This document shows, piece after piece, positions 4,969 through 11,799 of a DNA stretch of 18,607 nt. How positions within the stretch are numbered: position 1 is the stretch's first letter; each line of letters opens with the position of its first letter. The DNA is taken from assembly GCA_030728545.1 (NCBI GenBank), contig JANQZQ010000043.1:1-18607 (forward strand). Reading direction: 5' to 3'. A program made the position numbers and the translations under genes. The notes under the pieces are model-generated. The model saw nothing but the letters and a program-made list of their open reading frames with translations. It was not told the origin of the DNA and ran no database searches. Source of the DNA: Ilumatobacteraceae bacterium. GTDB taxonomy: Bacteria; Actinomycetota; Acidimicrobiia; Acidimicrobiales; Ilumatobacteraceae.

Positions 4969-7682
4969 AAGTAATGGCGTTGGATGGCAATTCGCTTGTC
5001 TACCGTGCCTATTTTGCACTGCCCGACACGATGGCCACCGCTGGCGGCGAGGTCACGAACGCCGTGTTCGGATTTTGTTCGATGTTTCTCACCTTGGTGA
5101 AAGACCACAACCCTGATGCCGTTGTTGTGGTGTTTGACCGCAAAGAGAAAACGTTTCGTCACGAAGCCGCACCTGAATACAAGGCGCAACGAGAAAAGCA
5201 ACCCGATTCGTTGTATGCCCAGTTGGATGTGGTGCGCACTCAGTTGCTGCCGGCTGCCGGAGTCGCCACGTTGGACATTGCCGGGTTCGAAGGCGATGAC
5301 ATCATCGCCACGATTGCTGCCGCAGTGGGTCAACAAGACGAGTTGATTATCGTCACCGGAGACCGCGACGCGTATCAACTGGTCTCTGACCCCAATGTGC
5401 GGGTGCTGTACAACAAGCGGGGCGTTTCTGACTACGCGCTCTATGACGAAGCCGGTATCAAAGAACGAACCGGCGTGACACCTGCTCAGTATCCCGACTA
5501 TGCCGCGTTACGTGGTGACCCGAGCGACAATCTGCACGGAGTTCCCGGCGTTGGTGAAAAGACGGCGGCGAAGTTGATAAATCAGTACGGAAACCTGCAG
5601 GCGGTGTTTGATGCTGCCGACGACCAGACGCCGAAACTGCGGGCTTCATTGCACGAAGCCCGTGATCGAGTGCTGCGCAACGCGGGCTTGATGCTGTTGC
5701 GGCGTGATGTGCCCGTTGACCTGCAGCAGTCGGCCTGGGTGCCACAGCCAAACGCGACTGCGCTGCAAGCGTTGTTTGCACGACTCGAGTTCTCCACCAT
5801 GTTGGCGCGCTGGAAGCCGATCTTCACCAAGTTCGGCGGGGCAGGTTCAATACATACAGCCGCAGCTGCAACAAATAACGCCGCAAGCACCGCCACCGAA
5901 GTAAACACCGCCACAGAAGTAGTCGCAAACGAAACCATCGCCGTCACTCTTGCGCCCATGAGCGTGACGCAAGCCGTTGCCCTGCTGTCGCAGTCAGCGC
6001 CAATTGGGGTGGCTGTGGCTTGGGCGGGCGAGCCCGGTCGCAGCACGATTACCAACGTGTTCTTCACCGCCGATGGTGTGGCTTGCGGTGTGCTCTCAGC
6101 GGGCGACCTTGCAGATGCTCAATTGCGCGAAGCTCTGGCGAACTCGCTCAATATGGTGATGCACGATGCACGCAACATCATGCGCGGGTTTTTGGCTAGT
6201 GGGGTAGATGTAAAAAATTTGCGATACGACACGGCGATCGCTGCATATTTGGCCGACTCAGGTTCGGGTTCATACGACATTGGCACCGTTGCCGAACGGT
6301 GGGTGGGGCGGTCGTTGGAAGCCACGTCAGGGGTCGCCAGCGGGCAATTGAATTTTGTAGACGACGACGCCGCGCAACGTGATTGCGCTCTCGAAGCCGC
6401 TGTGGCTTTTTTGGCGCGCCAACCGCTGGAGCAACATCTGGCTTCGGTGCAGCTGGGGGATTTGTATGCACAAACCGAGCTGCCATTAGTGCGTGTGCTC
6501 GCCAAAATGGAACATGTCGGCATCGCCGTTGATGCTGCGCACCTCACCGCAGTAGAGGCGGATCTGCAGCAGCGCAGTACGAAGTTGGTGAGCACCTTGC
6601 ACCGTTTGGCTGGTAAAGAGTTCAACGTGAACTCCACCAAGCAGTTGGCTGTGATTTTGTATGAAGAGCGTGGTGTGACCGGAGGCAAAAAGACGAAGAC
6701 CAAAAAGATGAGCACCGATGCCGCCACGTTGGAAAAAGTGCGTGACGAGTGGCCCGAGTTCATCGACGCATTGCTTGAATATCGCGAGGTGGAGAAACTT
6801 CGCTCTACCTACGCGCAAGGGTTATTGACCACCATCGCCGCCGATGGGAGGATTCACGCCAGCTTTAATCAAACTGTGGCCCGCACGGGTCGGCTCTCGA
6901 GTGATCAACCGAACTTGCACAACATCCCCGTGCGCAACGAATCGGGTCGCGTGTTTCGCGAGGTCTTTGTTGCATCTCCTGGCTGTGAGTTCTTGGTGGC
7001 CGACTACAACCAAATCGAACTGCGGTGCATCGCCCACTTGGCCAAAGACCCCGGCTTGTTACAGGCGTTCAACGCTGGTATCGACATTCATCGAGCGACG
7101 GCTGCCCAAGTTTTCGGAGTCGAACTCGATCAAGTTACGGGCGAGCAGCGCAGCAAAGCCAAGATGGTGTCGTACGGGTTGGCATACGGCATGGAGGCCT
7201 ACGGCTTGAGCCAACGCTTGGCCATCGATGTTGGCGAGGCCAAAACCATTCTTGACGCCTACTTCGCGGCTTTTCCGCGGGTGAAGCACTATATGGATGA
7301 TGCCGTTGCCACTGCCACGCGTGATGGCTACACCACCACGTTGTTTGGTCGACGCCGAAATATCGAGGGCATCCACAGCGCTATTCGACAGGTGCAGGCA
7401 GCCGCCACCCGCATGGCGATGAACGCCGGCATTCAGGGCTTGGCAGCTGACATCTTCAAAATGGCGTTGGTGGCTATCGACCAGCAGCTCGAACAGCGTG
7501 GTCTGGCGAGCAAAATCGTGTTGCAGGTACACGACGAAGTAATCGTCGAAGTGCCGAGCCACGAGCGAGACGAAGTCGGGGAGTTGGTCTTGCGGGCCAT
7601 GCACGACGCGGCGCAACTTGATGTACCACTCATCGTCAATTCGGCCTGGGGTACGACTTGGGCAGCGGCGAAGGTAGCCTGA
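4965..7682 (+). CDS. polA: DNA polymerase I
   Basis: Fills gaps after excision repair and removes RNA primers. The 905 residues comprise a 5' nuclease domain (1-290) with Asp7, Asp58, Glu109, Asp111, Asp112, Asp133, Asp135, Asp185 and a GVPGVGEKTAAKLI hairpin; an Ala/Thr-rich linker (about 297-325); a degenerate 3'-5' exonuclease domain (about 325-500); and a polymerase domain. Motif A is DYNQIELRC (Asp680), motif B ends SYGLAYG (Tyr737) and motif C is VHDEV (Asp857); the spacing equals that of E. coli Asp705/Phe762/Asp882. The exonuclease DxE, NxxxD and YxxxD motifs are not recognisable, so proofreading is probably absent, as in mycobacterial PolA. The start overlaps the pdtaR stop (ATGA). 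It lies upstream of uvrB-uvrA-uvrC, whose gaps it would fill. Confidence 0.97.
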   Translation: MKVMALDGNSLVYRAYFALPDTMATAGGEVTNAVFGFCSMFLTLVKDHNPDAVVVVFDRKEKTFRHEAAPEYKAQREKQPDSLYAQLDVVRTQLLPAAGVATLDIAGFEGDDIIATIAAAVGQQDELIIVTGDRDAYQLVSDPNVRVLYNKRGVSDYALYDEAGIKERTGVTPAQYPDYAALRGDPSDNLHGVPGVGEKTAAKLINQYGNLQAVFDAADDQTPKLRASLHEARDRVLRNAGLMLLRRDVPVDLQQSAWVPQPNATALQALFARLEFSTMLARWKPIFTKFGGAGSIHTAAAATNNAASTATEVNTATEVVANETIAVTLAPMSVTQAVALLSQSAPIGVAVAWAGEPGRSTITNVFFTADGVACGVLSAGDLADAQLREALANSLNMVMHDARNIMRGFLASGVDVKNLRYDTAIAAYLADSGSGSYDIGTVAERWVGRSLEATSGVASGQLNFVDDDAAQRDCALEAAVAFLARQPLEQHLASVQLGDLYAQTELPLVRVLAKMEHVGIAVDAAHLTAVEADLQQRSTKLVSTLHRLAGKEFNVNSTKQLAVILYEERGVTGGKKTKTKKMSTDAATLEKVRDEWPEFIDALLEYREVEKLRSTYAQGLLTTIAADGRIHASFNQTVARTGRLSSDQPNLHNIPVRNESGRVFREVFVASPGCEFLVADYNQIELRCIAHLAKDPGLLQAFNAGIDIHRATAAQVFGVELDQVTGEQRSKAKMVSYGLAYGMEAYGLSQRLAIDVGEAKTILDAYFAAFPRVKHYMDDAVATATRDGYTTTLFGRRRNIEGIHSAIRQVQAAATRMAMNAGIQGLAADIFKMALVAIDQQLEQRGLASKIVLQVHDEVIVEVPSHERDEVGELVLRAMHDAAQLDVPLIVNSAWGTTWAAAKVA

Positions 7683-7703
7683 CCCGTCCGTCATTTTGAC
7701 GGG
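7683..7703 (+). other. Alternative hairpins after polA
   Basis: CCCGTC (7683-7688) and CCGTCA (7688-7693) can each pair with the same 3' arm, TGACGGG (7697-7703), giving two exclusive short hairpins. No T run follows, so this is not a convincing terminator. The 3' arm overlaps the rpsA -35 candidate. Confidence 0.3.
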
Positions 7704-7723
7704 AAATGTCCTATCCCTACTCT
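7696..7723 (+). promoter_or_regulatory. Probable rpsA promoter
   Basis: TTGACG (7696-7701) matches five of six -35 consensus bases, and TACTCT (7718-7723) fits the actinobacterial TANNNT -10 after a 16-bp spacer. Transcription would start near 7730, leaving a leader of about 14 nt before the ATG at 7744. A separate promoter fits the high demand for S1. Confidence 0.5.
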
Positions 7724-7743
7724 TCCATCCACCGAAAGCAACC

Positions 7744-9072
7744 ATGACCGATACGACTCTTAGCCCCACCACTTCAATGGGCACCTTTGACCAAAGTGGC
7801 AACTACATTCCTCGCAAGATCACCGAACGAGATGCATCGTTCGCCGACGAGCTCAACAGCACGTTCGTTGAAATCAAAGAAGGCAAACTCGTCACCGGCA
7901 CCGTGGTGCGCATCACCCGTGAAGAAGTGCTTCTAGAAATTGGCTACAAGACCGAAGGCGTGATCCTCGGTCGCGAGTTGGCTATTCGCCAAGACATCGA
8001 CCCACACACCGTCGTGTCGCTCGGTGAGAAAATCGAAGCGCTTGTGCTCACTCTTGAAGACAAAGAAGGTCGCCTGTTGCTCTCCAAGAAGCGTGCGCAG
8101 TATGAGCGCGCTTGGGGCGACGTCGAGCGAGTGAAGAACGAAGACGGCACCGTTGAAGGCCTTGTCATTGAAGAGGTCAAAGGCGGACTCATCGTCGACA
8201 TCGGGCTGCGTGGCTTTTTGCCAGCGTCATTGGTGGAATTGCGTCGCGTCAAAGACCTGGCCCCGTATGTTGGCCAAAAGATTCAAGCCAAGATTCTCGA
8301 GCTCGACCGTCAGCGCAACAACGTGGTGTTGTCGCGCCGTGCAGTGCTCGAAGCAACCCAACGCGAAAGCCGCGACGGCTTTTTGGTCAACCTCAAAGTT
8401 GGCGAAGTGCGCAAGGGTCGCGTTTCATCCATCGTGGCTTTCGGTGTGTTCGTCGACCTCGGCGGCATGGACGGTTTGATCCACGTATCCGAGTTGTCAT
8501 GGAAGCACGTCGACAATCCCAACGAAGTCGTCACTGTTGGCGATGAAGTCGATGTCAAGGTGTTGGAGATCGACGGCGACCGTGAGCGCATCAGCTTGTC
8601 GCTCAAGGCAACACAGCAAGATCCGTGGCAGGCATTTGCCCAGACCCACGCCGTCAATCAACTCGTCTACGGCCGCGTCACCAAGATCGTGCCGTTCGGT
8701 GCGTTCGTGCAAGTGGGGGATGGCATCGAAGGTTTGGTGCACATCTCAGAGATGTCGACGCATCACGTCGAGGCTCCCGAGCAGGTCGTGACACCAGGCG
8801 AAGAGTTGTGGGTCAAAATCATTGACCTTGACTTGGCACGCCGACGCATCAGCTTGTCAATCAAGCAAGCAGCCGAAGGTGGAGAGCTTGCTCCTGAATA
8901 TCGTGACCAGTTCAAAGCCGATGAACAAGGCAACTGGGTGGGTACCGACGATGCCACGCGCGAAGCAGCATGGGGTGAATTGTTCCAAGCCGAAGCACCT
9001 GCTGGTGGCGAAGCCGTCACGCAGACACCAGATGCAGTCGCAGATGAGAGCACAGCACAGCCGAGCAGCTGA
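7744..9072 (+). CDS. rpsA: 30S ribosomal protein S1
   Basis: RNA-binding ribosomal protein that helps mRNA onto the 30S subunit. The 442 residues hold four S1 (OB-fold) repeats at about 34-104, 120-190, 205-275 and 290-362. Repeats three and four are the most canonical, with VAFGVFVDLGGMDGLIHVSE and VPFGAFVQVGDGIEGLVHIS. The tail after about 365 is acidic and Ala/Gln/Thr-rich, probably disordered. Four repeats is the usual actinobacterial form; E. coli S1 has six. The ATG at 7744 is preferred to an in-frame TTG at 7696, which lies in the promoter. The Shine-Dalgarno is weak (GAAAG). The polA-rpsA-coaE order is conserved in actinobacteria. Confidence 0.96.
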   Translation: MTDTTLSPTTSMGTFDQSGNYIPRKITERDASFADELNSTFVEIKEGKLVTGTVVRITREEVLLEIGYKTEGVILGRELAIRQDIDPHTVVSLGEKIEALVLTLEDKEGRLLLSKKRAQYERAWGDVERVKNEDGTVEGLVIEEVKGGLIVDIGLRGFLPASLVELRRVKDLAPYVGQKIQAKILELDRQRNNVVLSRRAVLEATQRESRDGFLVNLKVGEVRKGRVSSIVAFGVFVDLGGMDGLIHVSELSWKHVDNPNEVVTVGDEVDVKVLEIDGDRERISLSLKATQQDPWQAFAQTHAVNQLVYGRVTKIVPFGAFVQVGDGIEGLVHISEMSTHHVEAPEQVVTPGEELWVKIIDLDLARRRISLSIKQAAEGGELAPEYRDQFKADEQGNWVGTDDATREAAWGELFQAEAPAGGEAVTQTPDAVADESTAQPSS

Positions 9073-9096
9073 TTCGGGCCTGTACGGGGTGAAGTA

Positions 9097-9735
9097 ATGA
9101 TCCTCGTCGGGCTAACCGGTGGTATCGGTAGCGGCAAGTCAGTCGTGTCGTCGCAGTTGGCGACTCATGGTGCAGTCATCGTGGATGCCGATGTCATCGT
9201 GCGCGACTTGCAGCGCCCAGGACAACCAGTCTTTTTGGCAATCGTCGAGCGGTTTGGTGCTGAAGTGCTGGCCGAAAGCGGTCACCTTGACCGAGCCGCC
9301 TTGGCAAGCAAAGTGTTTGCTGATGCCGAAGCCCTCGCGGCACTCAACAAGATCGTGCATCCAGCCGTCGGCGTGGAGATGATGCGGCGTATCGACGCCC
9401 AGCGCAACTCGCGACGCGTCGTAGTGCTTGATGTACCGCTTCTGGCAGAAAATCCGCGCCTCGGCTTGGGTGGGGTGCTGGTGGTGGATTTGGATCCACA
9501 GATTGCAGTGCAACGACTCGTTGAACAACGTGGGTTGAGTGCCCAAGATGCGCAGGCTCGCATTGCCAAACAGGCGAGTCGGCAACAACGACGCGCCATT
9601 GCGGATTGGATTATCGACAATTCGGGTTCGCGCTTGGACTTGGCGCGCCAAGTTGGCGCAGCCTGGCAATGGATGTGTTCCCTGCCACCAGCAGCACCCG
9701 ATGCTGGTCGGGTGGCGCGCTCGGCCAACTCGTAG
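9097..9735 (+). CDS. coaE: Dephospho-CoA kinase
   Basis: Catalyses the last step of CoA synthesis, ATP-dependent phosphorylation of the 3'-OH of dephospho-CoA. Its 212 residues show the P-loop GGIGSGKS (8-15), the acidic VDADVIVRDL (Asp30, Asp32), the lid-region DVPLLAE, the segment VVDLDPQIAVQRLVEQRG, and the CoaE end signature RRAIADWIIDNSGS. Length is normal; the C-terminal UPF0157 extension of some mycobacterial CoaE proteins is absent. The ATG is preceded by GGGGTGA, a fair Shine-Dalgarno, 24 nt after rpsA. The stop TAG lies 12 nt before the uvrB start. Confidence 0.95.
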   Translation: MILVGLTGGIGSGKSVVSSQLATHGAVIVDADVIVRDLQRPGQPVFLAIVERFGAEVLAESGHLDRAALASKVFADAEALAALNKIVHPAVGVEMMRRIDAQRNSRRVVVLDVPLLAENPRLGLGGVLVVDLDPQIAVQRLVEQRGLSAQDAQARIAKQASRQQRRAIADWIIDNSGSRLDLARQVGAAWQWMCSLPPAAPDAGRVARSANS

Positions 9736-9738
9736 GCT
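9733..9738 (+). promoter_or_regulatory. Stop codon in a putative leaderless -10 box for uvrB
   Basis: TAGGCT begins with the coaE stop codon and ends 6 nt before the GTG at 9745. It matches TANNNT at the distance expected for a transcript starting on the start codon. The spacer CGCCGC contains no ribosome binding site. Confidence 0.45.
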
Positions 9739-9744
9739 CGCCGC

Positions 9745-11790
9745 GTGGTGGAAACGCGCGCCAAACACGAATTCAAGGTGGTCTCTGACTACCAACCTGC
9801 CGGCGATCAACCACAGGCCATTGCTCAGCTCACCCTTGGGGTGGAGCGCGGTGATCGATTTCAGACTCTGCTCGGCATCACTGGCTCGGGAAAGTCGGCG
9901 ACCATTGCTTGGACGATCGAAAAGCTGCAACGCCCAACTCTGATTCTGGCCCCGAATAAAAGTTTGGCTGCCCAATTGGCGCAAGAGATGAAGGAATTCT
10001 TCCCGCACAATCGGGTGGAGTATTTCGTCAGCTACTACGACTATTACCAACCCGAGGCGTACATCCCCTCGAGTGACACGTTCATCGAGAAGGACTCCTC
10101 GATCAATGACGAGATTGACCGGCTGCGCCACTCGGCCACCGAAGCATTGCTCACTCGTCGCGATGTGATTGTGGTGGCATCGGTGAGCTGCATTTACGGC
10201 ATGGGCAACCCCGAGGAGTACAAGGGCAACTTGCTCGAGTTGCACCAGGGTGTGGAATACGACCAGCAAAGTATTTTGCGACGGCTGGTGGACTTGCAGT
10301 ACGAACGCAACGATGTTGCACTCGGTCGCGGCAATTTTCGAGTGCGCGGCGACACCATCGAACTGCAGCCGGCCTACGAATCCACCATCACGCGCATCGA
10401 GATGTTTGGTGACACCATCGATCGCATCAGCGTGGTCGACCCAGTTACGGGCGAGACCCTCGGCAGCCCAACCGAGATTTTGGTTTTCCCTGCCACGCAC
10501 TACGTGGCTGGCGAAGAACGAATGCGTGCAGCCATGTTGCGCATCGAAGCCGAGTTGGCCGCGCGCTTGGAGTGGTTCAACGCCAACGGCAAACTGCTCG
10601 AGGCCCAGCGTCTTGGGATGCGTACGCGCTATGACCTGGAGATGATTCAGGAAATGGGCTATTGCAATGGCATTGAGAACTATTCAATGCATATCGATGG
10701 CCGCGAACCTGGGTCGCCACCGTTTACCCTGCTCGACTATTTCCCTGATGACTATTTACTTGTGGTTGATGAAAGCCACGTGGCCGTGCCACAGCTGTAC
10801 GGGCAGTTCGCCGGTGACCGCGCCCGCAAATCGACGTTGATTGAGCACGGGTTTCGTCTGCCGAGTGCTGCTGAGAATCGTCCACTGCGCTTTGAAGAAA
10901 CTTTGGAGCGCGTAAATCAATGTATTTTTATGTCGGCGACACCGGCCAAGTTTGAAAAGCAGAACTCACAACAGGTAGTCGAGCAGATCGTGCGTCCAAC
11001 TGGCCTGATCGACCCCGAAGTGATTGTGAAACCCACCAAGGGTCAAATTGATGACATCATCGCCAACGTTCAGCAGCGTCTCACCATGGGGGATCGGGTG
11101 TTGATCACCACGCTTACCAAAAAGATGGCTGAGGACTTAACCGAATACCTGCTCGAGCAGGGTCTGCGGGTGCGATATCTGCACTCCAATATCGACACCA
11201 TCGAGCGCATCGAAATTCTGCGGGCTCTGCGGTTGGGTGAATTCGACGTGTTGGTTGGCATCAACTTGTTGCGTGAAGGTCTCGACCTACCCGAAGTCTC
11301 GCTCGTTGCCATTCTTGATGCCGACAAAGAAGGGTTCTTGCGCAGCGAAACATCGCTCATCCAGACCATTGGTCGCGCCGCGCGCAACGTAGATGGCCAA
11401 GTCATTATGTATGCCGACAAACGCACAGCAGCAATGGAGTCAGCGATCAGTCTGACCAATGCCCGACGCGAAAAGCAGAAGGCCTACAACGCTGAGCGTG
11501 GCATCGAACCTAAGACCATTCGCAAGGCTGTGGGCGACATCTTGTCGCTATTGCGGCCTGATGAAGGTGCACCGTATCCGGGCAAAGGTCGGCGCACTTC
11601 ACGTGAGCGAGACAAGGTGATTCGTGATTTGCAAGCCCTCGGGTCGAGTGAACTCGAGCGACTGATTCAGACCCTTGAAGAAGAGATGCACCAAGCCGCG
11701 ACCGATCTGCACTTCGAGCAGGCTGCTCGGCTGCGTGATGAAGTGCGGGAATTGCGGCGAGAGCTCCGCGAAGGTCGCCCTGCGAATTAG
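9745..11790 (+). CDS. uvrB: Excinuclease ABC subunit UvrB
   Basis: Damage-verifying helicase-like subunit of nucleotide excision repair; it is loaded by UvrA and then recruits UvrC. The 681 residues include Walker A GITGSGKS (44-51), the beta-hairpin region rich in tyrosines (YFVSYYDYYQPEAY, from about 93), Walker B-type DESH (342-345), SATPA, the motif V/VI region REGLDLPEV with QTIGRAARN (Arg544), and a C-terminal UVR helix pair (about 638-675) for UvrC binding. Length is normal. The start is GTG at 9745; the adjacent GTG at 9748 is an alternative. No Shine-Dalgarno is seen. The gap from coaE is 9 nt, and both flanking junctions carry TAG-N9-GTG. Confidence 0.97.
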   Translation: MVETRAKHEFKVVSDYQPAGDQPQAIAQLTLGVERGDRFQTLLGITGSGKSATIAWTIEKLQRPTLILAPNKSLAAQLAQEMKEFFPHNRVEYFVSYYDYYQPEAYIPSSDTFIEKDSSINDEIDRLRHSATEALLTRRDVIVVASVSCIYGMGNPEEYKGNLLELHQGVEYDQQSILRRLVDLQYERNDVALGRGNFRVRGDTIELQPAYESTITRIEMFGDTIDRISVVDPVTGETLGSPTEILVFPATHYVAGEERMRAAMLRIEAELAARLEWFNANGKLLEAQRLGMRTRYDLEMIQEMGYCNGIENYSMHIDGREPGSPPFTLLDYFPDDYLLVVDESHVAVPQLYGQFAGDRARKSTLIEHGFRLPSAAENRPLRFEETLERVNQCIFMSATPAKFEKQNSQQVVEQIVRPTGLIDPEVIVKPTKGQIDDIIANVQQRLTMGDRVLITTLTKKMAEDLTEYLLEQGLRVRYLHSNIDTIERIEILRALRLGEFDVLVGINLLREGLDLPEVSLVAILDADKEGFLRSETSLIQTIGRAARNVDGQVIMYADKRTAAMESAISLTNARREKQKAYNAERGIEPKTIRKAVGDILSLLRPDEGAPYPGKGRRTSRERDKVIRDLQALGSSELERLIQTLEEEMHQAATDLHFEQAARLRDEVRELRRELREGRPAN

Positions 11791-11793
11791 CGT
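11788..11793 (+). promoter_or_regulatory. Stop codon in a putative leaderless -10 box for uvrA
   Basis: TAGCGT begins with the uvrB stop codon and ends 6 nt before the GTG at 11800, again matching TANNNT at leaderless spacing. The spacer GTCGCC offers no Shine-Dalgarno. Confidence 0.45.
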
Positions 11794-11799
11794 GTCGCC

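Noticed and set aside
9139..10500. Long open frame of about 450 codons on the minus strand opposite coaE and uvrB
   Set aside because: It lies wholly antisense to two conserved genes, is rich in His, Arg and Ala in the manner of codon-bias shadows, and shows no recognisable domain or ribosome binding site.
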